Assembly: GCA_031556065.1 (NCBI GenBank)
Contig: JAVBTR010000005.1
Span: forward strand, 1-64,000
Origin: JAVBTR01 sp031556065
GTDB lineage: Bacteria > Bacillota > Clostridia > Christensenellales > Aristaeellaceae
Length of the DNA stretch: 64,000 nucleotides
Reading direction: 5' to 3'
In this document: positions 27,731 through 34,810 of the stretch, piece by piece
Position numbering within the stretch: position 1 is the stretch's first letter
How the letters are laid out: each line of letters begins with the position of its first letter
Made by a program: the position numbers and the translations under genes
Notes under the pieces: model-generated
Seen by the model: the letters and a program-made list of their open reading frames with translations, nothing else
Databases searched by the model: none
What the model was told of the DNA's origin: nothing

Positions 27731-27744
27731 CAAAAACGTTTTTG
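27731..27744. promoter_or_regulatory. LacI-type operator upstream of the module A binding-protein gene
   Basis: CAAAAACGTTTTTG, a perfect 14-bp palindrome with the central CG typical of LacI-family operators, 38 nt before the binding-protein start. The same 14 bp occur at 28903-28916 in front of the regulator gene. Confidence 0.8.
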
Positions 27745-27845
27745 GAAAGAGCTAAATAAAATGGTTCGCCTTCAGGAGCTTAAAACCCGCTCCCCTTTCC
27801 GGTCGCCAAAATGCCAGCGCTTTCCAAGCGTCTTTGAAGACTAAG

Positions 27846-28871
27846 TTAATCGATAATGGATCGGATGCTATTTCTGGTAACCAGTTCGTGGCTTACCACC
27901 CTATGGCCGCCTTCTTCATCGCCCATCATCATATCGTGAAGCATTGCCGCACTTTCATGCCCCAGTTTTCGTCCATCCTGGGCAACGGTGGTCAATGCTG
28001 GTATCAGCATTTGGGATATAGGCTGTCCGTCAAAGCCCGTAACAGAAAAATCCTCCGGGATACTGTACCCCATGTCTTGGATAGCTCGCATGGCGCCCAT
28101 GGCCATAATATCGCTGAAACAGAAAAACGCAGTGCCCTCTGTTTTGGCATATTGGGCCAAATATGCCTTCACCTTTTCGTAGGCACGCTGTTCATCGAAG
28201 TGGCCAAAGAGAATCCGTTCGGGAGGCAATTCAATCCCCGCCTCCAAAAAAGCTTCCTCTACCCCAGCCATACGCAGCTTGTTGACCGCCGCATTTCGCT
28301 TGCCACTGACCACAACAGTTTTATCGTGGCCTTTGGCAATCATGTACGCCGTCATTTCCTTGGCGGCAGCCTGGTTATCGATGGATACCCAGCCGGTCAT
28401 GTTCCCCTCAATAGGCACGTCGATGGCCACAGAAGGCACACCGGAACCAATCAGTTCCTCCAGGTACACATCATCGGTGGTAATACCGCTTAAAATAGCG
28501 CCCGAAAGGCTGTGTTCACGGCAAAAATCCACATAGGATTTGGCCCGCTGCTCCAAAGAATCCGTCGCGTAAAGGGATACCTCCAGGTTATTTCTCAGAG
28601 CATAGCTTAAAACCCCTTGGAGCATTAAAAAAACCATGCTGTCCTTGGAATCCCCTTCCAGTAGGCCGGATACGATCAAACCGATATTAGGAGGCCGTTT
28701 GGCCGATAGACTGCGGGCGTTTACATTGGGGGTGTAGCCCAATTTCTGGGCCGCGTTCATAATGCGTTCTTTCGTTTCCGGGCGGATGTCGTTATAGCCG
28801 TTAAAGGCGCGGGAAACAGTTCCGTTTGTAACCCCGGCCAGCTTGGCAACTTCCTTGATGGAAGGAGACAT
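27846..28871 (-). CDS. LacI family transcriptional regulator (module A)
   Basis: About 341 residues. The N-terminal helix-turn-helix is IKEVAKLAGVTNGTVSRAFNGY with the hinge NARSLSAKRPPNIGLI, then a periplasmic-binding-protein-like effector domain (DFSVTGFDGQPIS). I start at ATG 28871, with AAAGGGGG about 8 nt upstream; the longer ORF (ATG 28895) adds eight residues before the conserved SIKEVAKLAG start. It should repress module A in the absence of sugar and, since an identical operator lies in its own leader, itself too. Confidence 0.9.
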   Translation of the reverse strand: MSPSIKEVAKLAGVTNGTVSRAFNGYNDIRPETKERIMNAAQKLGYTPNVNARSLSAKRPPNIGLIVSGLLEGDSKDSMVFLMLQGVLSYALRNNLEVSLYATDSLEQRAKSYVDFCREHSLSGAILSGITTDDVYLEELIGSGVPSVAIDVPIEGNMTGWVSIDNQAAAKEMTAYMIAKGHDKTVVVSGKRNAAVNKLRMAGVEEAFLEAGIELPPERILFGHFDEQRAYEKVKAYLAQYAKTEGTAFFCFSDIMAMGAMRAIQDMGYSIPEDFSVTGFDGQPISQMLIPALTTVAQDGRKLGHESAAMLHDMMMGDEEGGHRVVSHELVTRNSIRSIID

Positions 28872-28902
28872 CTCCCTTCCCCCTTTAACGATCATCTATT
28901 CA

Positions 28903-28916
28903 CAAAAACGTTTTTG
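28903..28916. promoter_or_regulatory. LacI-type operator in the lacI (module A) leader
   Basis: CAAAAACGTTTTTG, identical to 27731-27744. It lies between the -10 box and the start codon of lacI, a typical autorepression position. Confidence 0.8.
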
Positions 28917-28931
28917 CATTCCTCTAATGTC

Positions 28932-28960
28932 ATATTAGCACAACTTTTTGTGCTTGTAAA
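28932..28960 (-). promoter_or_regulatory. Promoter of lacI (module A) with a palindromic spacer
   Basis: Minus strand: TTTACA (28960-28955), 17 nt, TAATAT (28937-28932). The spacer contains AGCACAA and TTGTGCT (28937-28954) separated by 4 nt, a perfect 7-bp-arm palindrome that could bind another regulator. Confidence 0.6.
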
Positions 28961-28988
28961 TAGGCAAATTTAAAATTATCTTCAATAA

Positions 28989-29852
28989 TTATTTAATCGA
29001 TCCTTCCACCATCCCCTGGATGATGTACTTTTGCGCGAACAGATACAAAGCAATAATTGGGATCATGGCCAGCAGCGTAGACGTCATAATCAGGTTCCAT
29101 TGTTTTACGTACGATCCGATAAAACCCTGAACCGCTAATGGCAATGTGCGGATAAGGTTATTGGTGCCAAGAAGCAAAAGGGGTAGCAAATAGTCGTTCC
29201 AGATCCAAAGGCCGTTGAGTACCAGTACGGTAATAAATACTGGCTGTAAAAGTGGCAAAACAATTTTAAAGAATGTGCCAGCCCGGCTGCAGCCATCGAT
29301 ATCCGCAGCCTCTTCCAGCTCCAGGGGCACATTTTTAATAAACCCATGGAAAATGAAAATCGTCATGGATTCCCCAAAGCCCAGGTAAGCGAACACAATG
29401 CCATGGTACGTGCGCAGTAGCTGAATCCCTGTAGCGTTGCCAATCATGCGGAACCAGTACACCAGCGGAAACATAACCACCTGGAAAGGAATCACCATGG
29501 CAGATACAAACATCAAAAACAACAAACTAGCCCAGCGTGTCTTATTACGCACCAATACCCAGGCTGTCATAGCCGAAAAAATAGATAGCACAGCCAAGGA
29601 AAGAACTGTAATTATCACGCTGTCCCGAAAGGCGTTTAAATAGTTAAAGTTAGGATTATTAACAACTGCCGCAATGTTACGAAAAAGATTACCAGCGTCT
29701 TTAGGAAGGCCCACCGCCTGAACAATAATTTCTTCATTGGTGCGCATGGCGTTTAGCAGCACAATGGCGAAGGGGGCCATAAATAAAACAAACAATAGGG
29801 CCGTCAGAACGTTAAGGACGATGCGGCCCGTAGCACGTTTTTTTCCGTCCAT
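28989..29852 (-). CDS. Carbohydrate ABC transporter permease (MalG type, module B)
   Basis: About 287 residues with six membrane segments and the coupling loop ELEEAADIDGCSRAGTFFKIVLPL. The ATG at 29852 overlaps the previous gene's stop as TGATG; a GTG three bases earlier (29855) is also possible, as AAGGAGG is 10 or 7 nt upstream respectively. Last gene of the gtfA-binding protein-permease-permease operon; the lacI promoter of module A starts 29 nt beyond its stop, without a clear terminator. Confidence 0.9.
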   Translation of the reverse strand: MDGKKRATGRIVLNVLTALLFVLFMAPFAIVLLNAMRTNEEIIVQAVGLPKDAGNLFRNIAAVVNNPNFNYLNAFRDSVIITVLSLAVLSIFSAMTAWVLVRNKTRWASLLFLMFVSAMVIPFQVVMFPLVYWFRMIGNATGIQLLRTYHGIVFAYLGFGESMTIFIFHGFIKNVPLELEEAADIDGCSRAGTFFKIVLPLLQPVFITVLVLNGLWIWNDYLLPLLLLGTNNLIRTLPLAVQGFIGSYVKQWNLIMTSTLLAMIPIIALYLFAQKYIIQGMVEGSIK

Positions 29853-30775
29853 CACATTTCGACCTCCTTACTCTTGCTATAGCTCACCTGAATGATCGAC
29901 ACAATCACCAGCACCAGAAAAAACACCACTGCCTTGGCTTGGCCCTGACCCATTTTAGAATACTTAAAAGAAGTATTGTATATATTCATGGCCAGGAATT
30001 CACTGGTATTGATGGCTTTTTTCATAAACACGCCGGCAGGCCCGCCATTGGTCAGCGCAACGTTAATATCATACATTTTAAAGGAGTTGGTCAAGGTAAG
30101 AAACAAAGAAATGGTAAAAGCGTTGGCCATTAGCGGCATTTGGATGCGGATCACCCGATTAAAGCTATTGGCCCCATCCACCTGGGCAGCTTCCATGACT
30201 GAGCGGGAAATACCCTGTATGGCCGCCACATAAATCGTCATAATATAGCCCGCGTATTGCCAGGTGGATACAGCGGCAATGGCGGGAATCACGGTATTTT
30301 TATCGGATATCAGGCTTTTCCCTAAAAGAACCAAGCCCAGATTTTTGCCCAGTACGGGCAGAATATTAATAAACACAAACTGCCACACCGTGCCAAGTAC
30401 GATGCCGCCGATCAAATTAGGCACGAAAAACCCTGCCCGGTAGAAATTCCGCCCGGCCAGGTTATCGCTTGTAACCAGAAGAGATAAGATAAACGCCACC
30501 ACATTCACAAGCGCCACATTCAGCACCGTGTAACCCACGGTAACCAAAAAAGAGTGCAGAAAAGCGGGCTCTTGAAAAATCACTTTGTAATTATTCAAGC
30601 CAATAAAGGTAGCGCTTGTGCTAATCCCATCCCACTGGGTAAAAGAATACCAAATGCCCATGAAAAACGGGATAACAATCACCATCACGAAGGTAAACAC
30701 GGTTGGGACCAAAAAGAGAAACTCCGTTAGCTTACGCCGGCCACGGCTGGATAAACGATGCTTGGTGCGTTGCAT
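29852..30775 (-). CDS. Carbohydrate ABC transporter permease (MalF type, module B)
   Basis: 307 residues; polar basic N-terminus, six membrane segments, coupling loop MEAAQVDGANSFNRVIRIQMP. Translationally linked to the following permease (TGATG). Upstream, after the binding-protein gene, is a GC-rich stem-loop. No ATPase gene is nearby, so a shared ATPase is assumed. Confidence 0.92.
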   Translation of the reverse strand: MQRTKHRLSSRGRRKLTEFLFLVPTVFTFVMVIVIPFFMGIWYSFTQWDGISTSATFIGLNNYKVIFQEPAFLHSFLVTVGYTVLNVALVNVVAFILSLLVTSDNLAGRNFYRAGFFVPNLIGGIVLGTVWQFVFINILPVLGKNLGLVLLGKSLISDKNTVIPAIAAVSTWQYAGYIMTIYVAAIQGISRSVMEAAQVDGANSFNRVIRIQMPLMANAFTISLFLTLTNSFKMYDINVALTNGGPAGVFMKKAINTSEFLAMNIYNTSFKYSKMGQGQAKAVVFFLVLVIVSIIQVSYSKSKEVEM

Positions 30776-30808
30776 GCGATTATCCCCCCTTTCGTTGAAT
30801 AAGAGAAA

Positions 30809-30838
30809 GGGCAGGGCAGCTGCGAGACTGCCCCGCCC
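30809..30838 (-). terminator. Stem-loop after the module B binding-protein gene (attenuator-like)
   Basis: Minus strand: GGGCGGGGCAG pairs with CTGCCCTGCCC (one G-T wobble), 8-nt loop, then TTTCTCTT. It resembles a leaky intrinsic terminator placed between the binding-protein gene and its permeases. Confidence 0.65.
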
Positions 30839-30853
30839 AATAAAACAAGGTGA

Positions 30854-32098
30854 TTACAAGGTCGGGATGGTGGCAATGGCGTCGATCATCATTTCTTCGA
30901 AAGCGTCCACGTCGATGGTGCCAGTTGCCAGCAGTTCATAAATCTGGCCCAAAGTGCCCATGCCGAAGCCATCAGGCAATTTGTATTGCTGCCAGCTATA
31001 GGTCTTGCCAGCGGCGTTCCATGCCATCACAGATTTGGACAAGGGGGTGGTGGGTTCAAGTGTCACGTTGGTGAAGGCGGGAACCATGGCCGCATCTACT
31101 ACCATGTATTTGGCACCTTCATCGGAGGTAGCCAGATAGTTCAAGAACGCTTTGGCTTCGTCGGCACTGCCGTCTTTGTTTACAACATACCAGCTGGGCG
31201 GGTTCACAAGAATGCCATCGGTATCCGCAGCTAAGAAAGCATGAGGCGCGTAAGCAATTTTGAAATCATACGCGATGCCAGAGCCTGCAATAGCGGCGTC
31301 CATCCAATTGCCCTGGTGATAGAAGGCCGTTTTGCCGTTTAAGAAAGCGACCATAGCCTGGTCCTGGGTACCGTTAACGAGAATTTCAGGATCGGAATAC
31401 TTGAAGATCAGATCCACGTACTGGCAGTAGGCATGGAAGCGTTCCGCATCCACTTTGCCTTCCAGGCACAGATCGATAATGGAGGTATCATTGCGGTCTA
31501 AGCCTACGGTTAAGTAAGCATTGAAGTTGTGCAGACCGGTAACCCAAGTCATACCCTGAGCCACGGAAGCCGTCATAGATACCACGCCAGTAAGGCCCAG
31601 CTCATCCTTCATGGATTCGAGCTTTTCAAACGCAGCCTGGTAAGCAGCAAAGTTGATCAGCGTGGCGGGATCGATGCCAGCTTTTTCCAAAATGGAAGCG
31701 TTATAAGCCATGCCGTAGCCTTCAACTGCCACGGGGAAGCCAACGGTTTCGCCATCCGCACCAAGGTAGGCAGCGGCAGTGAGCTTGGTCCATTCTTCGC
31801 CAGTCAGGTCCGCAATCTTTTCTTTGTAAAGATCGTAATGCGTGGGGCCTTCAATAACGAAGATGTCCGGGTTGGTGCCGGCGGCGAATTCGGCCTTCAG
31901 GCCCGTGTTATAGTCCACAGAACCACCAATGGTAATGATCTTTACCGGAACGCCTGTCTTGGCGGTGTATTCAGCCGCATAGCCTTCCAGCACACTGCCA
32001 ATTTCTACTTTGTTCTGGGCGATAATCACATCGGCAAACGCCGTTGCAGCACACAGAACCAGAACCAGGGCAAGAACCAGGGAAACAAGTTTCTTCAT
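30854..32098 (-). CDS. Sugar ABC transporter solute-binding protein (module B)
   Basis: 414 residues of the family-1 type (GTNPDIFVIEGP, GFPVAVEGYGMAYN, NGKTAFYHQGNWMDA). The signal peptide ends TAFA before Asp-Val; the single cysteine in LVLC lacks the small residue needed at -1 for lipoprotein processing, so this too looks like a soluble secreted binding protein. It follows the GH13_18 gene after 54 nt and is followed by a stem-loop. Confidence 0.92.
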   Translation of the reverse strand: MKKLVSLVLALVLVLCAATAFADVIIAQNKVEIGSVLEGYAAEYTAKTGVPVKIITIGGSVDYNTGLKAEFAAGTNPDIFVIEGPTHYDLYKEKIADLTGEEWTKLTAAAYLGADGETVGFPVAVEGYGMAYNASILEKAGIDPATLINFAAYQAAFEKLESMKDELGLTGVVSMTASVAQGMTWVTGLHNFNAYLTVGLDRNDTSIIDLCLEGKVDAERFHAYCQYVDLIFKYSDPEILVNGTQDQAMVAFLNGKTAFYHQGNWMDAAIAGSGIAYDFKIAYAPHAFLAADTDGILVNPPSWYVVNKDGSADEAKAFLNYLATSDEGAKYMVVDAAMVPAFTNVTLEPTTPLSKSVMAWNAAGKTYSWQQYKLPDGFGMGTLGQIYELLATGTIDVDAFEEMMIDAIATIPTL

Positions 32099-32152
32099 AG
32101 GGAAATCTTCCTTTTTATTTAGCCGCGCCTCTGCGCGGACAATTCATGTTTA

Positions 32153-33589
32153 TCAGCCCTGCCAATTAAGAGGCTGGCCATTAAGGGTAATCGTAAACCC
32201 GGCAGTGATAAAATTTCCGTGCAATGAAAGGGTTTCTCCTTCCACTGCCCGGGTGATAATCAGGGTATGGGCCTCCCTTTGGGTAATGAGACAATCGCCG
32301 GAAAAAGCAGCGTATTGATCTCTTAACCCCATCAGCTTAATCAGCTTTTGCACTACTGGCCGCTTTATTTCTGCCTCCGCCTCCGAAATTGAATAGCCAT
32401 GGCGGTTAATATCCCGGCCATTCTTGGTTTCTTCAAGAAGCGCTATGTCATTACGGCCTGCCATTAATCCCACATAATACACCTGGGGTATCCCTGGCGC
32501 AAAAATCTGTACCGCTCTGGCCAAAAGATACTTTGCGTCGTCTTCCCCCAACGCTGAATAATACGTGCAATTGATTTGGTATATGTCCAGGTTGTTATAT
32601 GCAATACTATTATAGTCCCGTTTGACGTTGGCGCCGTATTCATATAAATGGTCCCTGGTCTTTTCAATTTCGCTATCAGGTAAAAGGCCTTTCACATCCA
32701 CCACGCCAATTCCGTCATGGGTATCCAACGTAGTGTATTGCTTACGTGGGCAGATTTCAAGCCAATTTTTAAGGTACTTTGTCTGGCCAAAATAAAGGGC
32801 GTTCAGCAACAGCATTGGCAGTGCAAAATCATAGGTTGCGTAGCCTTTCAAGGCCAGTTTTTGCTGGATCGTGTAATGCTCATGAATTTCGGGCAGTATC
32901 GCGGCCCCATAGGGTTCAACAACACTTTGGCACATTTCAAGCAGCTCCCAAATTTCCGGTTCCTCAAAAAAGCAACTGCCGCCGGCCCGTTTTACCGCAT
33001 AAGCGAAGGCGTCCAGGCGAATAATAGCGATCCCCCGCCGTGCAAGACCTTCCAGGTTTCTTTTAATAAACGCCCGGCCCTCCCCGCTCTTGGTGTTCAA
33101 GTCGATCTGTTCATCGGAAAACGTGCTCCACACCTTTTCAATACTGCCATCAGGGTGGCAGGCCTCAACATAGGGCGCTTTAGGCTTGCGCTTGTAAATA
33201 GCATCCTCCTGCGCTTTGGTGGGTTCGCCGCTTTCCCAAAAAGTCTTATACCGAAGGAAAAGCTCCTTGTACACCGATTTTTCGCCCTTTTGCAAAAAAT
33301 CTATATACTCCGGGCTCTTGGCTGAGAGGTGGTTAATCATAAAATCCGCCATAATAGGAAACGACTGGGCAATGGCCTTTATGTCTTCCCATGTTCCAAA
33401 GGCTTCATCCACCTGGCTGTATGCCAGAGGCGCAAAACCCCGATCAGCGCTGGAAGGATAAAACGGTAAAATATGCACCGCTCCGATGGCACCAGAAAAA
33501 TGGGCCACTAAAACCTCGCGCAAATCTTTGAGCCCCTGCCCAAATGCATCGGGGTAGGTTATCAATATAGCCTTATTCTCATTGCTCAT
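32153..33589 (-). CDS. gtfA: GH13_18 phosphorylase, sucrose-phosphorylase-like
   Basis: 478 residues, no signal peptide. The retaining GH13 catalytic set is in place: nucleophile Asp193 (RLDAFAY), acid/base Glu234 (LPEIHEHY) and the stabiliser Asp292 (LDTHDGIG). Stretches such as IPQVYYVGLMAG and YNNLDIYQIN closely recall Streptococcus GtfA. The family splits sucrose (or sucrose-6'-phosphate, glucosylglycerol, glucosylglycerate) with phosphate to alpha-glucose-1-phosphate. Sucrose is the default guess; the acceptor cannot be settled by eye. First gene of the module B transport operon, behind a consensus promoter whose -35 is covered by a LacI-type operator. Confidence 0.9.
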   Translation of the reverse strand: MSNENKAILITYPDAFGQGLKDLREVLVAHFSGAIGAVHILPFYPSSADRGFAPLAYSQVDEAFGTWEDIKAIAQSFPIMADFMINHLSAKSPEYIDFLQKGEKSVYKELFLRYKTFWESGEPTKAQEDAIYKRKPKAPYVEACHPDGSIEKVWSTFSDEQIDLNTKSGEGRAFIKRNLEGLARRGIAIIRLDAFAYAVKRAGGSCFFEEPEIWELLEMCQSVVEPYGAAILPEIHEHYTIQQKLALKGYATYDFALPMLLLNALYFGQTKYLKNWLEICPRKQYTTLDTHDGIGVVDVKGLLPDSEIEKTRDHLYEYGANVKRDYNSIAYNNLDIYQINCTYYSALGEDDAKYLLARAVQIFAPGIPQVYYVGLMAGRNDIALLEETKNGRDINRHGYSISEAEAEIKRPVVQKLIKLMGLRDQYAAFSGDCLITQREAHTLIITRAVEGETLSLHGNFITAGFTITLNGQPLNWQG

Positions 33590-33617
33590 GGCAACTGCTC
33601 CTTATTGGATTAAGATT

Positions 33618-33646
33618 ACTATACCATGGATTTCTTCGTATGTCAA
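33618..33646 (-). promoter_or_regulatory. Promoter of the gtfA operon
   Basis: Minus strand: TTGACA (33646-33641), 17 nt, TATAGT (33623-33618) preceded by TGG. The -35 hexamer is one half of the operator at 33641-33656. Confidence 0.8.
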
Positions 33647-33656
33647 TCGGTTGACA
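33641..33656. promoter_or_regulatory. LacI-type operator between gtfA and lacI (module B)
   Basis: TGTCAATCGGTTGACA, a 16-bp palindrome around a central CG with one imperfect pair. It covers the gtfA -35 and lies 53 nt upstream of the lacI -35, so binding would block gtfA directly. The regulator encoded alongside is the obvious candidate. Confidence 0.7.
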
Positions 33657-33708
33657 TGTGCAATGTGTATGTTTTTTTCTTAACAAATAGTTTAATTTGC
33701 AATATACA

Positions 33709-33737
33709 TTGTGTGACTTCATGTTTTGCGCTATAAT
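33709..33737 (+). promoter_or_regulatory. Promoter of lacI (module B)
   Basis: TTGTGT (33709-33714), 17 nt, TATAAT (33732-33737). It lies inside the longest possible ORF reading upstream, which supports the shorter start of the regulator. Confidence 0.7.
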
Positions 33738-33767
33738 ACAGATAGTTACAGCGAAGGAATCGAGGAA

Positions 33768-34796
33768 ATGCGTATGACAACCATCAAAGACGTGGCAAAA
33801 AAAGCGGATGTGGCTGTTACAACCGTATCAAGGGTGCTCAACAACCGTGGCTATATCAGCGATGAAACGCGGCAGCGTGTTTACGCCGCCATGGAAGCCC
33901 TTCATTACGAGCCTAACGAGCTTGCCCGTTCCTTATCCCGCAAGCATTCCCGGACCATTGGCGTTTTGGTGCCCACGATTATGCACCCTTTCTATTCCAA
34001 GCTCATCGAATATGTGGAAATTTACGCCCGACAGCATGAGTATAATATTTTATTATATTCCGCCAAAGCCGAAAAAGACGATATTCAGCGGTGCCTCGTG
34101 GGGTTTAAGGCCAATCGGGTCAGCGGTATCATTTGGTGTCTGCGGACCCAGTCAGCAGCACAGATCATTAAAAGCAGCATGCCAATGGTAGCGTTCGAAC
34201 GGTCGCTGGATCTGAATATTACGGCTGTTTGCTGCGATAATCTATCGGGCGGCTTTCTAGCAGCCAAAGAATTAAATGATGTCGGCTGCAAAAACGTGGC
34301 CATCATCAGTGGCACAATGGACAAAAATCTACCTGCAGGCGGCCGCACAGAAGGATTCATAGGTGCATGCAGCCAATATGGAATGAAGGCCCAACGGTTT
34401 ATTATGACAGAAGAGGAATTTATCGCCCGGGAATACTGGCCAAGCCTGACCCGCATTCTGATGGAGCATCCAGATTTAGATGGGATTTTCGCCACAAGTG
34501 ATTTAATCGCCATGCAGGTTTTACAGCTCGCGAAAAAACAAGGTTTAAAAGTGCCGGACGATTTAAAGATCGTGGGCTTTGACGATGTGGAACTGACGCT
34601 GTTTACCATACCCCAGCTAACCACCATCCACCAGCCCCTTCACGAAATGTGCAGCCGCGCGGTATCGCTTCTAATGGCGCAAATCGCAGGGCAGCCTGTG
34701 GGTATTCAGGAGCCCCTTCCCGTTCGCCTGATCAAAAGAGGCTCCACCCGAAAAGAGCTAGAATTCGAATTTACCCATGCAAATGATAATGATTAA
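33768..34796 (+). CDS. LacI family transcriptional regulator (module B)
   Basis: About 342 residues: helix-turn-helix TIKDVAKKADVAVTTVSRVLNNRGY, hinge NELARSLSRKHSRTIGVL, effector domain with LKIVGFDDVELT. The start is ATG 33768 (AAGGA 10 nt before) or ATG 33774 (GAGGA 7 nt before); the upstream ATG at 33726 lies before the -10 and is ruled out. It is co-transcribed with the GH65 gene, 14 nt on, and is divergent from gtfA; it should control both arms through the operator at 33641. Confidence 0.92.
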   Translation: MRMTTIKDVAKKADVAVTTVSRVLNNRGYISDETRQRVYAAMEALHYEPNELARSLSRKHSRTIGVLVPTIMHPFYSKLIEYVEIYARQHEYNILLYSAKAEKDDIQRCLVGFKANRVSGIIWCLRTQSAAQIIKSSMPMVAFERSLDLNITAVCCDNLSGGFLAAKELNDVGCKNVAIISGTMDKNLPAGGRTEGFIGACSQYGMKAQRFIMTEEEFIAREYWPSLTRILMEHPDLDGIFATSDLIAMQVLQLAKKQGLKVPDDLKIVGFDDVELTLFTIPQLTTIHQPLHEMCSRAVSLLMAQIAGQPVGIQEPLPVRLIKRGSTRKELEFEFTHANDND

Positions 34797-34810
34797 GGAG
34801 GTTGCCCCTT

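Noticed and set aside
27731..27744. CAAAAACGTTTTTG as a catabolite-control (cre) site
   Set aside because: It lacks the TG and CA ends of the cre consensus; the duplicate in front of the local lacI gene fits a specific LacI operator better.
31529..33325. Two open frames of about 200 codons on the plus strand
   Set aside because: Both are antisense shadows of the module B binding protein and gtfA genes.
33726..33767. Upstream ATG extension of the module B lacI gene
   Set aside because: It begins before the -10 box, so it would not be in the transcript.
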